The notes: generated by a model not told the origin, from the sequence alone. Positions 49,831 through 60,776 are shown, counted from the first letter of the stretch. The stretch: 64,000 bases of DNA from Nakaseomyces glabratus (GCF_010111755.1 NC_088963.1:558001-622000); one strand, 5' to 3'. Numbers and translations are program-made.

Positions 49831-50025
49831 TTAGAACAACAGACTAAACAGCTCTAGAACACCACCACCAATCAACAGGAACAGGATGAAATAGACCCAG
49901 GACTTGGAGATAGGTAGTTCAGTCTTTTGCTTGTCTTGCTTCTTCTTACCGAACTTCCTCTGCTTCTCCACGTTCTTGTTAAACTTCTCGTTAGCCAATC
50001 TTTGCTTAGGTGTCTGAACAGCCAT
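49831..50025 (-). CDS. YSY6: Ysy6, RAMP4-like ER stress protein
   Basis: 64 residues, a small tail-anchored ER protein of the RAMP4/SERP1 family linked to the Sec61 translocon. The N-terminal half is basic (TPKQRLANEKFNKNVEKQRKFGKKK), and one C-terminal membrane segment (VYFILFLLIGGGVLELFSLLF) ends the protein. It sits between EXO5 and TOS1, as YBR162W-A does in S. cerevisiae. Confidence 0.95.
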   Translation of the reverse strand: MAVQTPKQRLANEKFNKNVEKQRKFGKKKQDKQKTELPISKSWVYFILFLLIGGGVLELFSLLF

Positions 50026-51317
50026 TATTAATTAGTTTTGCTATTTTTTTGGTTCCTTTGTAGTCGTACCTCTAAAACATTTTTATGACAAACTATATTA
50101 GGTAGTTTTATATATTGTCAAGGGAAAAAGATTGACACATCATCCGAGTAGACAAGCTTCCAGCACTCGTTTCATCTACTTTTCTCGAAAGGAGGTAAAT
50201 CATACCGTGTACAGTTATCTATCACTTGACCTGTACAATCCATGAATACGAAATGCATGTGATTACACGTATAACGCGTACAGCACGTTGTGGTAGTTAC
50301 GAAATGTCGGCTTTTAACGCGATGGCCGCGAACTTCTGTGCGTGGGCGTGGGGTGGGGGCCCTGTGCCCTTCAGTGTTTGTGTGGTACTGAAACGGCGAA
50401 AGAGCAAGCTGCCCCGGTTTTGTGCTGGGAGGATTTCTCTGTGCGAGCATAGACAGAACCGCGAAAAACTGGAAACGTCCATTTCTGTGTAGGAACGGGA
50501 AAAGGATTTTCGCGTTTGAGAATGTCCACTGCCACTAAGACACACGCAGGAGAGTGTGCAACGGCTTACCGTGTACATGCACCCGATAGAGAAGTCGATG
50601 GGCCAGAGAGACCCCGCACGGGTCCGGGAGTTTCGGTTGGGAAGAGAGAAAAAAGGAAGGCATCGCAACGAACAGAGAAGGGGAGAAAAAAAAAGTGCTG
50701 GTGTTTACCTTGGCGTAGAACATAGCGCAGGTTCAAGTGCAAATGGAAGCTTCTCATTTTCGCGCTGGGCCTCTTGGCTTCCACGATACCTCTCGTAACA
50801 CTAAACACTTGTGCACTGGGGTAACAGAAAAATACACCTGCAAAAAATCAAAGAACGAAATTTGGGATTTTCCCGTTCTTGCTAGCCCCCTCCACCTAGA
50901 AAAAGCCGTGGGTCCAGTCTTTTAAGCAGAACCCAACTGTAAAGTGTAAACAACTTGTAAACACCAATCCTCGAAGCCCAAAAAGTTTCAAGTTTAATCC
51001 AAACTATACTGCATTATAATGGGTTCCACGCAAATGCCAAATAACAAATATCAAAATAAATGAAAGCAAGAAAGAAAAAAAAATGCTGGAATTAGTAGAG
51101 TAAATCACCAATTGGAATAGCTTTGCTGGGATTCTTCAAAAAAAAAAAACAGGAACAAAAGAAAGAACTGGATAGATATAGAAAAAGTATATAAAGTAAA
51201 TACTTGGTAAAAAAACATACTATACTTTGAACAAAGCCCAGAAAAAAAAAAAAGGATTCTTTGAAAACTACAAAACACACATCAAACCACTCTAATAAAA
51301 GGCAAAAAAAGAATACA
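50026..51317. other. Long TOS1 upstream region
   Basis: 1292 bp between divergent YSY6 and TOS1. It is unusually GC-rich around 50320-50660 and carries three SCB-type sites. The last 250 bp are A-rich, probably the 5' leader. Overlapping frames on both strands between 50172 and 50925 have no similarity I know. Confidence 0.6.
50460..50764. promoter_or_regulatory. Three SCB-type SBF sites upstream of TOS1
   Basis: CGCGAAAA at 50460-50467 and TTTTCGCG (its reverse) at 50507-50514 and 50757-50764 match the Swi4/Swi6 (SBF) box CRCGAAA. TOS1 is named as a target of SBF, so this control looks conserved. They lie 550-860 bp upstream of the ATG. Confidence 0.7.
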
Positions 51318-52658
51318 ATGTTTCAGTTGTTGACGTTGTTACTACCGTTGGTCAGCAAAGTTAGTGCTGACTGCCAGATGATTGCTGGTAATTACTACTG
51401 TTCCAAGACAGATGCTGCCATTTACTCGAATGTCGGTTTCTCTGGTTCTTACCAGGATGTGACGTCGATGGATGAACAGAGCTGTGTTTGTTCACAGCAA
51501 CCTTTCTCCTTTGGTGGTGCTTTGGCTCCATTCGATGAAGAGCTCTCTGTTCATTTCAGAGGTCCTCTAAAACTATCACAATTCGCAGTGTACTACCCTG
51601 CTTCTTCTAACTCAAAGAGAGCTGTCGCAGAAGAGGACTGTGACTCCGTGGTCGCTAAACCTGTCCACAAACACAAGCGTGACGTCGCAGTTGAAGTCAT
51701 CGAAGTCACCGAAACAGTATTCATCGATGAAAACGGTAACACTGTCACCGCTTCCGGAACTTCCACTTCCATGTCTACTCCAACTCCATCTAACCCTTCC
51801 CAAGTACAATCTTCCCAAGCTCCTTCCCAAGCTCCTGTTTCTTCCTCCAACAAAGGTACTACAACTCTATCCTCCACTTCAAAGAACACTCCTTCCTCTT
51901 CCTCCTCCTTTCAAGCCGCTTCTTCTTCCGCTGCTCCTATCCAAGACGGTGGTGACTGGAGCCGTGTCGCTTACTTCTCCCCAGGTACTGCCTCTGGCTG
52001 TACTTTCATGAACCACCAAGGTGGTACTGCAGGCTCTGGTGTCTGGTCCTCTTGTTTCGGTAACTCCATCTCTTTCGCCAACTCTGACGGTGTCACTGGT
52101 GCAGGCTCCCCACAACCTCTAGGTGACGTTACCATCAAGTCCGGCCAAGAGTACATGATCTTCTCCTCTACCCAATGTTCCGCAAACAACGCCGAGTGTG
52201 GTTACTACAGAGAAGGTATCCCAGCTTACAAGGGTTTCGGTGGCAACAGAAAGATTTTCTACTTCGAATTCTCCATGCCAAGTGACACTAACGGCAACGG
52301 TTACAACCAAGACATGCCAGCTATTTGGTTACTAAACGCCAAGATTCCAAGAACTTTGCAATATGGTCTATCAACCTGTTCCTGTTGGGCTACCGGCTGT
52401 GGTGAATTGGATCTATTCGAAGTGCTAAGCCCAGGTTCAGACAAGATGATCACTCACATCCACGACGGCCAAGGTGGTGGTACCCAAGATTTCTTCCAAA
52501 GACCAACTGATGGTATCTTCAGAGCTGTTGTTATCTTCAACGCTTCTGACAAGACCATCCACTTGGTTCAAGTCGACAGCGCCCCAGCTGGTGGTCTATC
52601 CAACGACCAAGTCCAACAATGGTTGAACAAGGCCGGCTCCGCTGCTGCTTTGCCATAG
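51318..52658 (+). CDS. TOS1: Secreted cell-wall protein Tos1
   Basis: 446 residues. Tos1 is a covalently bound wall protein of unknown activity with resemblance to glucan-acting enzymes. The start at 51318 gives a clean signal peptide (MFQLLTLLLPLVSKVSA, then DCQMIAGNYYC); an in-frame ATG at 51261 would mask it. Two KR sites (SKR-AVAEE and HKR-DVAVE, about residues 99 and 120) are likely Kex2 cleavage points. A Ser/Thr linker (about 150-210) leads to the conserved C-terminal domain (GDWSRVAYFSPG, VWSSCFGNSISFAN, MPAIWLLNAKIPRT, CSCWATGCGELDLFEVL). Codon choice looks biased towards highly expressed codons. Matches YBR162C. Confidence 0.95.
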   Translation: MFQLLTLLLPLVSKVSADCQMIAGNYYCSKTDAAIYSNVGFSGSYQDVTSMDEQSCVCSQQPFSFGGALAPFDEELSVHFRGPLKLSQFAVYYPASSNSKRAVAEEDCDSVVAKPVHKHKRDVAVEVIEVTETVFIDENGNTVTASGTSTSMSTPTPSNPSQVQSSQAPSQAPVSSSNKGTTTLSSTSKNTPSSSSSFQAASSSAAPIQDGGDWSRVAYFSPGTASGCTFMNHQGGTAGSGVWSSCFGNSISFANSDGVTGAGSPQPLGDVTIKSGQEYMIFSSTQCSANNAECGYYREGIPAYKGFGGNRKIFYFEFSMPSDTNGNGYNQDMPAIWLLNAKIPRTLQYGLSTCSCWATGCGELDLFEVLSPGSDKMITHIHDGQGGGTQDFFQRPTDGIFRAVVIFNASDKTIHLVQVDSAPAGGLSNDQVQQWLNKAGSAAALP

Positions 52659-53738
52659 ACTTATCGATTAAGCATTAATAAGTCTTTTTTTATCAAATTT
52701 CAACCTTTACCCAACTTTTGCATTTTGTTTCATGAAGAGCATTTATAAAAAGGACTACATCTCTAGTCTTTTTTTACAGGTCTTTTAACCAACTTTCCGC
52801 CTAACAATCTAACAAACTTGCCAATAACAAATTTTTTCACAACCAAAACTATTTTTTATTTTGTTTCTTGGATAACTTACTTTCCTTAGCTATTGCCTGG
52901 TTTTTTTCTTTAACTTTTATTTTCCCAACGTTCTCATCCTTTTCTCCCATTTCTGTTTTATGTCATCTATCACCTAAGCATTTCTAGATCAACTATTTGG
53001 AGCCATTTTGAATATTCTTTTTGAACTGCAACATTCTATAAGTGGGAGTTTGCTTCCAAATCAATACCTTCATTTCTGATCTTTTCTTTTGATTATTACT
53101 AACAACTTGGAAGAATTAAATGAAACGTTGCTGTATTATTAGTCAACTTTTACTTTTATATTACTCTATTTATGTGTAATTTTTAATTAAATTCATATTT
53201 TCATCACAATTTATCTCACGGTAACAATAACCTTACGTTCATATTAATGATGGAAGAAAAATAGTGTTATGTGTTACATATCCTGCACGTTAGACGTCTA
53301 GACGCCCTAGCAGATATTGAAAAAAATTCGTAATTATACAAAAACTCATGGAAAAAATTAAATATGTTAAGTTTATAACTTAATGACTGAAGTATATTAA
53401 ATGCATGAATGTGTTCTAGCTATAATGCGTCACGTTTATTTAGGATGCCAACTGTCATGAAAACGATTTACTCTCTCTCACTTAATCAATTGATGAATTA
53501 AGGAACGAAATATCCTTTGAAAGAATATGTTATGGAATTCAATCTGCTTTATCACAACCAATGGCCCGCTACATGTGCAACACAGCATACCAGAACTGAA
53601 GTAGAAAATAAATAAACGAAAATGGCACATTAGTATTGGCCATCTTTGTATGCAAAGTGGTTTATATTGTTTTTCGTTTCTTTTTTTTATTATTTTTGTT
53701 TTACAATATTGTCTATCAACTGTCAAGTACCCGCTTGT
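52659..53738. other. Long 3' region between convergent TOS1 and CSH1
   Basis: 1080 bp between two gene ends, long for a convergent spacer. It is AT-rich with T tracts. The 82-codon frame at 53478-53726 is not recognised. No tRNA or snoRNA signal is seen. Confidence 0.5.
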
Positions 53739-55064
53739 CTAATTCGTTAGGTCCTCCACATTAGGATCAAGTTTCTCTATGTCGGAAAGCAGGAAATTGG
53801 TAAAACGGACGTTAGAGTCCTTACGACTTCTTTTACCCTTAGGCGTGGGGCTGTTAAAATGTACACTGTTCTCCTTTCTTAAGGAATAGTACTCAGCTAC
53901 TGATCTGCTTAGTTTCGGAGTAGAGTATTTCTCTGAAACTGAACAGGCCGATGCCGAAGAAGATGACGATGACGGTACCAGCTTTGTGTATAATGTTGAG
54001 AATAGACTTTTATTTAGTTTTCTCAAAGGGCTAATACTTGTGCCCAAAAAGATTGAGCCGTGACCTTGCTGGTAATATTGACTTCCTTTGTTGTAAATGA
54101 AATCGTCTTCATCATCTTGACTTTCTGCTTCTGGATCATTCGAGGAACCCAACCAAGAGGCACATAACCAACAGTAGAAAACATATTCACCATACAGGAT
54201 GATGAACCCAACAATGAAGCCAGCAACAACACATGACAATATATGGTTCTCCAGAGATTTCATGAAAACTGCGTCATCCATATGCCATGAAGAACCCTTT
54301 GAGATAGAAAAGAATGAGTATGTGTGCTTCTTATAGTCTGCTGGTTGCATTATCCTCACCACACCGTTCTCGGGCACACCCCATCTCTTGTACTGTTTCC
54401 ATATGACACTTACGAAAAGTGGGCCAGTTGAGCCCATGATGGTCAGGTATGGTATAAACCAGTACTTGTCGTAATGTTTTAAAGAGTTGAGCAATTTCAA
54501 ATAGAAAGGATGTCTAGGGACAGAGCCCATCACATTATTCGAGACACCCAACGGCGAGGTCTTTCTAACAAACGCGGGCACTTTCAATAGTGGGTCGAGC
54601 CTTCTTTCACAACCGTCATCCAGGTCAATGTATATACCACCGTAGTGTGACAATATGAAGTATCTGATGGCATCGGCACGCTGTATAGGATACTTGTAGT
54701 TCTCAAATGTGTCAAGGAACCAAGCGTACTCCTCCTTGATGAATTTTAGAGCCATCTCATCTGTCCACAGGATATACTCATAATCTGGATGCAGGTCTAT
54801 ACATTTCTTCTGTGATTCTTTCCATTGCTCGGGTATATCCTCTGTTTTGTAAGTCTGGTGGATAATCTTTGGAATCAACTCAGGTTTCCCATCGTGCACT
54901 TCTAGACCAGTGACCCTGTCTCTAGGTGGATTCAGCTCAAAGTCCAACAGCGCATCTTGGAAAGTATCATCTATACACAACATCAGCAGATCAAACGTAT
55001 AGTACAGGATAAACACCACCAACATAAAGTTGGCGTATATAAGCAACTTTAACTCCTTTTTCAT
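53739..55064 (-). CDS. CSH1: Mannosyl phosphorylinositol ceramide synthase catalytic subunit
   Basis: 441 residues, GT32 family. Csh1 or its paralogue Sur1, with Csg2, adds mannose to inositol phosphorylceramide in the Golgi. An N-terminal membrane segment (IYANFMLVVFILYYTFDLLML) is followed by the catalytic region: PKIIHQTYKTEDIPEQW, the DXD-type motif in RADAIRYFILSHYGGIYIDLDDGCERRLDPLL, and SVPRHPFYLKLLNSLKHYDKYWFIPY. A second hydrophobic stretch (ILSCVVAGFIVGFIILYGEYVFYCWL) comes later. The C-terminal tail is longer than in the S. cerevisiae proteins, with a Ser-rich run (about 370-385). I chose CSH1 over SUR1 from its position beside TOS1 (YBR161W-YBR162C). Confidence 0.92.
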   Translation of the reverse strand: MKKELKLLIYANFMLVVFILYYTFDLLMLCIDDTFQDALLDFELNPPRDRVTGLEVHDGKPELIPKIIHQTYKTEDIPEQWKESQKKCIDLHPDYEYILWTDEMALKFIKEEYAWFLDTFENYKYPIQRADAIRYFILSHYGGIYIDLDDGCERRLDPLLKVPAFVRKTSPLGVSNNVMGSVPRHPFYLKLLNSLKHYDKYWFIPYLTIMGSTGPLFVSVIWKQYKRWGVPENGVVRIMQPADYKKHTYSFFSISKGSSWHMDDAVFMKSLENHILSCVVAGFIVGFIILYGEYVFYCWLCASWLGSSNDPEAESQDDEDDFIYNKGSQYYQQGHGSIFLGTSISPLRKLNKSLFSTLYTKLVPSSSSSSASACSVSEKYSTPKLSRSVAEYYSLRKENSVHFNSPTPKGKRSRKDSNVRFTNFLLSDIEKLDPNVEDLTN

Positions 55065-55716
55065 CCTTAAAAAAAAAAGAGAGCAACGCGGTTGTGTATG
55101 TATTACTGGTCAATTAATCCAATTGGCCAATGAATCAACTAATTTAATAGCCAGGATAAAAAATTATCAAAAACTGTTAATACCATTAAAAAAATATTAT
55201 TCAAAACTACATGCAAACTAACCCTATTTTCATAGTATATTTAGTGATGAGCCAAAATGGCTTGTTGTTGTTTGGCAGCGAAATTTTGAAAAATTTCAGG
55301 AATTCTGTCAGGTATGGTAAACAACAACGTGATGTATACTAGTTAACGGAACGCGAACGCGAAATGTTGCAAAGATGCAGAGTCACATGATATCAATGTA
55401 GCAAGTGACTCAATATTAATCAGAATCTACGAGTTATTCATGTGATTGTAGTCGTACTATACAACAAGATGCTGACAAATATAGGGCCGTTCAGTCAACC
55501 AACATCGCACACACAGAGACTAGAGACATACACAGACAAGCAAACACCGTGCTTGACAGATGGGTGACTTTCTAGAAGCGGAGGGCCACAGCTGTTTGTA
55601 TGTGTAACTGTGGTAGTTACAGGCGATTAGCAAACATTTTATAGGTATATAACAGACACATGGCTCTTTGTATCACTACATAAGCCAAATCAAAGACTTT
55701 ACAACAGTAAAGAACA
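55065..55716. other. Divergent promoter region, CSH1 and YFH1
   Basis: 652 bp. It contains CGCGAACGCGAAA near 55353-55365, an SCB-like direct repeat. The 63-codon frame at 55030-55221 looks like chance. It is a synteny breakpoint. Confidence 0.5.
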
Positions 55717-56247
55717 ATGATCAGGAATATTTTACGCAGAAGCGCTGCCAGAGTCAGGATACCGGTGACTAGTGCAACTTGTGCTAGTCGACTAGTGATG
55801 TCAATAAGATTAGCGACCAGTACAAGGTACTATAGTAATGGTAACGAAGGTGGCCCTGCAATGACGAATGGTGTACAGATTCCCAAGGAAGTGCTAGAGT
55901 TGCCTTTACAGCAGTACCACCAGCATTCTGAGTCATTCCTGGAAGGGCTGTTTGATAACCTGGAGGAACTGAGCGAGAATTACCCTCAACATATTCCCGA
56001 AGTGGAATACAGTCACGGTGTTATGAGCCTTACAGTAGCCGGTGTGGGCACGTATGTGATAAACAAACAGCCACCAAATAAACAGATATGGCTCTCTTCA
56101 CCAAACTCCGGCCCAAACAGATTTGATCTGTATAAGGGAGAATGGATATCCCTACGTAATAACGAGACTTTGCTTTCAGTACTAGACAAAGAGCTACATG
56201 ACGCACTTCCTAATGATGCTGAGTTCAAAGTGGAATCAGATCAGTGA
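55717..56247 (+). CDS. YFH1: Mitochondrial frataxin
   Basis: 176 residues. Frataxin works in the mitochondrial matrix with Isu1, Nfs1 and Isd11 in iron-sulfur cluster assembly. The N-terminal 45 residues are Arg/Ser-rich without acidic residues, a clear presequence. The frataxin fold follows: an acidic first helix (SESFLEGLFDNLEELSE), PEVEYSHGVMSLTVAGVGTYVINKQPPNKQIWLSSPNSGPNRFDLYKGEWISLRNNETLLSVLDKEL. The NKQPPNKQIW and SGPNRFD motifs are intact. Length matches S. cerevisiae Yfh1. Confidence 0.97.
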   Translation: MIRNILRRSAARVRIPVTSATCASRLVMSIRLATSTRYYSNGNEGGPAMTNGVQIPKEVLELPLQQYHQHSESFLEGLFDNLEELSENYPQHIPEVEYSHGVMSLTVAGVGTYVINKQPPNKQIWLSSPNSGPNRFDLYKGEWISLRNNETLLSVLDKELHDALPNDAEFKVESDQ

Positions 56248-56784
56248 GATATTGGTTTCACGCACTTGTATATATTAAAACAATGTGAAGTAATCATCAC
56301 ACGTCTATTCTCCTCCAACTACAAACTATCTATTACTTTATTTCTATATTGCATGAGAAAACGAAGCCATTTTTAATAATTTATTTAGGTCTAATCGATT
56401 AAATACACCTTACTTTGTACTCAGGATAATAAATATAAATTCTTGATTGAAGAAGGATCATGTGACTTCAATATATGCATATGCATAGTAAAGCATCCCA
56501 GGAGTGATGAAACATGTATCTACTCCGTAAGAATGAAATGGATGGCATGCAACTTTGTCATTTTGCATCGCACATCAAAAGGAAATAGTGTGGTGCACCT
56601 CTGTGCAAATGACGTACTCCTTAATATCACTCCTATCCACAAGTCTACCTACTCTAACTTGCTGTCACTTTGTAATACAGAACTAATATAAATACAAGGA
56701 TTGTGCTCTACAGAGGAATATAAGCTACTCAGCACCCCAGAATACCAAGATATACATATTCTAAAAAACACAAATATACGCATA
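56248..56784. other. Spacer between YFH1 and PBI2
   Basis: 537 bp, YFH1 3' end and PBI2 promoter. The 82-codon frame at 56443-56691 is not recognised. Confidence 0.5.
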
Positions 56785-57015
56785 ATGGCCAATTCTTTTA
56801 TCGTTACTTTAAAGAAGTCTGTACCAGAGAGAGAGGTCAAGGAATTTATCGATTCTGTGAACGGAGTTGGTGGCCAAATAGTCCATGAGTTCTCCTTGAT
56901 CAAAGGTTACACCATCAAGATGCCAGAGAAGGTCTCCCTATCAAGCTTCAAAGATAAGCACAACAACGTCATCGAGTCTGTTGAGGAAGACAAGGAGGTT
57001 AAAATTGCCAAATAA
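56785..57015 (+). CDS. PBI2: Proteinase B inhibitor Pbi2
   Basis: 76 residues, I9 (subtilisin propeptide-like) fold. Pbi2 inhibits vacuolar proteinase B in the cytosol and is part of the LMA1 complex that helps vacuole fusion. The whole fold is visible: NSFIVTLKKSVPEREVKEFIDSVNGVGGQIVHEFSLIKGYTIKMP and VIESVEEDKEV. I start at 56785 (MANSFIVTL), which matches the family length; an in-frame ATG-less extension upstream from 56701 is not needed. Confidence 0.96.
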   Translation: MANSFIVTLKKSVPEREVKEFIDSVNGVGGQIVHEFSLIKGYTIKMPEKVSLSSFKDKHNNVIESVEEDKEVKIAK

Positions 57016-57337
57016 GAATTGCATGAGCAATACTATGTGCGATGCTCTTGATCTACTGCAGCTGGAACTGACACTCAATACTTTTTTATTAAATATTCGA
57101 CTTTATCTTTTGCTTTTTTATTGTATTATTGCAATTGTCTATAGCACTCTCTAATATCATAAAATTCAATTTACTACATAGCTCTTACTGGCCCCGCTAT
57201 CTATGCGATGTGCTGATTCGGGCCCGATCAGATGATTAAAGCGATGAGCAATTGCTATAAAGTGGCAAAATATACAAATTAACATTTATAGATCACAAAC
57301 ATCGCAATTACAGTACAAAAAGCATATATAGACAGAA
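57016..57337. other. Spacer between PBI2 and NPY1
   Basis: 322 bp. GCGATGAG (a PAC core) at 57241-57248 lies 97 bp upstream of the NPY1 ATG. Nothing else is recognised. Confidence 0.55.
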
Positions 57338-58450
57338 ATGAGTACCTTTTTTGGTGATGTGGGTTTGAACAGGGTTTCATTCCTTAGAGAGGACACGGAA
57401 TTCATAAAACTAGCATTTACCTCATCTGAAGCCAAATTCATTGTATTTGTCAATGGCGAAGCCTTTTATGACATCAGTTCAGATGGTAAACCACAGCTGC
57501 ATATAGAGACCTCTACTAGCTTAAAAGGAATCATAACGACCTTGAGCCCATTGTTAGAAACGAAGGACTTAAGAGTGGATGTCTCGGGTGTGAGTATTAC
57601 ATTCTTGGGTTTAGATGACCGTATTGATGGGTTCTCATACAAGGGTAAGTACAAAGGTGCCCCATACTTTGGACTTGAGTTTAAAGTAGATGATAAAACG
57701 TTGCTCACGCCAAAGGACATTGAGTTTACCACATCCTTACAAAGAATGGATCGTGAGAGCTTGTTCATGATCGATAATCACAGCGCAACTCTTTATTCTC
57801 ATGCAAAAATGTACTTGGATTGGTTGAACAAATATAAATTTTGTCCTGGTTGTGGTTCTGTTATTTACCCTGTTCATGGTGGTACCAAGCTGCAATGCAG
57901 TTCAGCTCCGGAAGTCAATTGTAATGTAAGAAATGCTAGAGTTAACAATGTATGCTTCCCAAGAAGCGATCCAGTTATTATTATAGCTATGGCAAATGAA
58001 GATTACTCGAAGATATGCCTAGCAAGATCTTTCCGTAAACATGGTAACTTTGTGATGTATTCTACCATCGCCGGCTTTATGGAACCTGGTGAATCGATCG
58101 AGAATGCATGTGCCAGAGAGATTTGGGAAGAAACCGGAGTTCATTGTGATGTGGACAATGTCAAGATAATATCTTCTCAACCATGGCCATACCCAGCCAA
58201 CCTCATGATTGGTTGTCTAGGGATTGTAAAATTCAATAATAAGGATGAGATTATTGATCTTGGTAATGACCCCGAACTAATGGACGCTCAGTGGTTTGAT
58301 ACTAACGAGGTGAGAGCTGCAATGGATAGCTACAAGACTGGCTGGCTCGTTCCCTTTAAGGATGAGATTAACTTCCCTGGAGAAACAGCAATAGCCCACC
58401 ACTTGATCAGACACGTCTGCAAACAGCATCAACGCTTGCAGAAATTATGA
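57338..58450 (+). CDS. NPY1: NADH pyrophosphatase (Nudix), peroxisomal type
   Basis: 370 residues. Npy1 hydrolyses NADH to NMNH and AMP and can also remove NAD caps from RNA (NudC family). A zinc ribbon (CPGCGSVIYPV and LQCSSAPEVNC) precedes the Nudix box GFMEPGESIENACAREIWEETGV. The NADH-type motif SSQPWPYPANLMIGCLG follows. The protein ends QKL; S. cerevisiae Npy1 ends in the peroxisomal signal SHL, so QKL is a weak or lost PTS1. NPY1-SGF73-ALG2-MRH4 order and strands equal YGL067W-YGL064C. Confidence 0.96.
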   Translation: MSTFFGDVGLNRVSFLREDTEFIKLAFTSSEAKFIVFVNGEAFYDISSDGKPQLHIETSTSLKGIITTLSPLLETKDLRVDVSGVSITFLGLDDRIDGFSYKGKYKGAPYFGLEFKVDDKTLLTPKDIEFTTSLQRMDRESLFMIDNHSATLYSHAKMYLDWLNKYKFCPGCGSVIYPVHGGTKLQCSSAPEVNCNVRNARVNNVCFPRSDPVIIIAMANEDYSKICLARSFRKHGNFVMYSTIAGFMEPGESIENACAREIWEETGVHCDVDNVKIISSQPWPYPANLMIGCLGIVKFNNKDEIIDLGNDPELMDAQWFDTNEVRAAMDSYKTGWLVPFKDEINFPGETAIAHHLIRHVCKQHQRLQKL

Positions 58451-59165
58451 ACTGCACGACAAGCTTTCCACATTATTTGCATGAATACGCAGCAACATTA
58501 AATCATATACGCTGTCATATTTATTTATTGTATAGCATAGAATGAAATCATATGTACTGATTACATACTTCAAGCGAGTAGAATATTCTATTTGATAATA
58601 GTACGCATAAAATCATGCTAGTTGAGTTTGAATTGTATTGATCACATGATCACATCATATATAACGTTATGTGTATTTACTGGGAAACTGAAATTCGCAA
58701 GATGGGCACATCCTGGCCAAACGAAACAGGAACAGGAAATAACCGATGACTATGGCGACTGAAGACAATAGGAATATTACTCATTTAGCCGCCGGTGGTT
58801 TGCGTACCTGGGAAGCTTTTGGAATTTTTTTATTGTTTAGGATTTGATAGGTAGCTGTACTTTTCATAGTGGTGATCAGTGAGTTTTTAGAACAGACAAT
58901 AGCCTCAATTCTCCTGGCTTTTGAACCAAGTCAAATATTCAATTTCAAGTACGGATATAGCAATTCTACGATAAACTGCTAATAAATTTTGATGGAATCT
59001 TTTAAACTTCTAATTTAAAGAGCAGATTTATATTTTGTGTTTTGTCCCAAGAAGAAAGGTAGAAAGTAATTTGATATTGGATATCTGGTGTCGAAGTATA
59101 CAACGGAAGAGTATCAGTAGTGACAATATCGATATACTTCAGTTTAGAACATACTGGAACATAAT
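58451..59165. other. Spacer between NPY1 and SGF73
   Basis: 715 bp, NPY1 3' region and SGF73 promoter. An open frame at 59035-59292 overlaps the SGF73 start and is not recognised. No RNA gene is seen. Confidence 0.5.
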
Positions 59166-60776
59166 ATGGAAGTACAAGCACAAATTAAGGGTATTAAGGA
59201 ATCATATATTCGTGACCTCAACAGTGGTACATCCTGGAAAGATCTTATTGACGTTGCCAAGAACAATCCGCAAGAATATTCAAGTGATATAAACTCAGAG
59301 ACTGTATCTAAGTATTTCGAACCAAATACTCGTATTATTATCGACGCACTGGATAAACAAACAAATTTTAGAGTTTGTAAAGGCTGTGGTAAACCTATCC
59401 TATTGGAGGCTATTGTAGATCATATTGAGAATCACTGCTCGAATTCGAGAGACCAAAAGGAAGGAACAGTTGGAGATATGGATTCCTTCTCAGAATCCTT
59501 AATCAATTCACCGACAAACGGATCTATTGATGGTAGTTTACAGACAAAAGAAAATTTAAAGAGATCTTTAGATAATGAAAGTAGTGATATCATGAGCTCT
59601 CCTGGCAAACAGGATGCAAAGAAGATGAAGAGTGAGACTCCTGGAAACTCGAATAGGAAACCAAAGAAGGTGAAACAAAGAAACCCCACCGATAAACATT
59701 TGATTGACTTTGACAAACAATGTGGTGTGAAGTTGCCAGAAGGTGGATATTGTGCGAGATCTCTTACATGTAAATCACACTCAATGGGTGATAAGAGATC
59801 TGTGGTAGGCCGTACTGAACCATTTGACACATTACTAGCCGAATATCATAGAAAACATCAAACCAAGATTGGTGCAGCTGCAGAGAAAAGGGCTAAACAA
59901 CAAGAAATGCAAAAAATGCAGAAGCAAACACAAAGGGATCATAAAGACCAAAAGAAAACAACTCAAACGAAAACTGATAAAAGAAAGAAGGCCTCCACAA
60001 CAACCAATAAAACTGTTAGAGGTACTGGCTCTAATCGTGGAAAGAATTCTTCTACTCAAAATACTATGAATTATCCAGTTTTGACACCGGAAGAAGAAAC
60101 TACCCAGGTATTGAATGGTGTTTCGAGATCATTTCCACTACCATTGGAATCTAGAGTGTTATCTTCCGTCAGGTACAGAACAAAGTACGTTAGAATGAGA
60201 GAAATGTTTGCATCTGCTTTTTCTGTTAAGCCTGGTTTTTCAAATCCAGGCTATGGTGCAATACATTCCAGAGTTGGTTGCATTGATATCGATAGAACTA
60301 CAGATTATAAGTATAGAATACGAACTCCTCAACCCGTGAACCAACAAGGAACTCAAAATCTAACACCTCAACAAATACAGAAAATGCAGCAACAACGGAT
60401 GATACAAAACCAAATGCTCCAGCAAAAGCAGGCACAGAATGCTCAACAAATGGGTTTTAACAATAACAACAATAATAATCAAAATATAGGATCCCCAGGT
60501 GCGAACATGGTAAATTCGCCATCAATCAATAACCAGGACCAACTACTTCGGCAGACGAAGCAAACTAACTCGAATGATCTCAACCATATAGGAGGACAAC
60601 ATCCTATACCGAATGTCCAAGGGCCGAGTTCCCCAGAAAATAATTTAATAAACGGTGTTGGTGTGGGAAGCCCTGTGAATAATCCTCAATCTCCAGGAAT
60701 GGGTAATCTTCAAATGGGTACTCAAATGGTAGGGAAAGATTCCTCACCATCACAATTCGGAGGAAGAGTAAATTAG
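59166..60776 (+). CDS. SGF73: SAGA deubiquitylation-module subunit Sgf73 (ataxin-7 family)
   Basis: 536 residues, shorter than the S. cerevisiae protein. Sgf73 ties the Ubp8 deubiquitylase module to SAGA and activates it, removing ubiquitin from H2B. An N-terminal zinc finger is visible ([22 protein letters not shown], about 75-97). The SCA7 domain lies at about 165-235 ([40 protein letters not shown]). A conserved block at about 300-395 follows ([66 protein letters not shown]). The C-terminus is Gln/Asn-rich. The start [15 protein letters not shown] fits the family. Confidence 0.96.
   Translation: MEVQAQIKGIKESYIRDLNSGTSWKDLIDVAKNNPQEYSSDINSETVSKYFEPNTRIIIDALDKQTNFRVCKGCGKPILLEAIVDHIENHCSNSRDQKEGTVGDMDSFSESLINSPTNGSIDGSLQTKENLKRSLDNESSDIMSSPGKQDAKKMKSETPGNSNRKPKKVKQRNPTDKHLIDFDKQCGVKLPEGGYCARSLTCKSHSMGDKRSVVGRTEPFDTLLAEYHRKHQTKIGAAAEKRAKQQEMQKMQKQTQRDHKDQKKTTQTKTDKRKKASTTTNKTVRGTGSNRGKNSSTQNTMNYPVLTPEEETTQVLNGVSRSFPLPLESRVLSSVRYRTKYVRMREMFASAFSVKPGFSNPGYGAIHSRVGCIDIDRTTDYKYRIRTPQPVNQQGTQNLTPQQIQKMQQQRMIQNQMLQQKQAQNAQQMGFNNNNNNNQNIGSPGANMVNSPSINNQDQLLRQTKQTNSNDLNHIGGQHPIPNVQGPSSPENNLINGVGVGSPVNNPQSPGMGNLQMGTQMVGKDSSPSQFGGRVN

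Noticed and set aside
50172..50925. Several overlapping frames in the TOS1 upstream region
   Set aside because: They overlap on both strands, arise from locally higher GC with few stops, and match no family I know.
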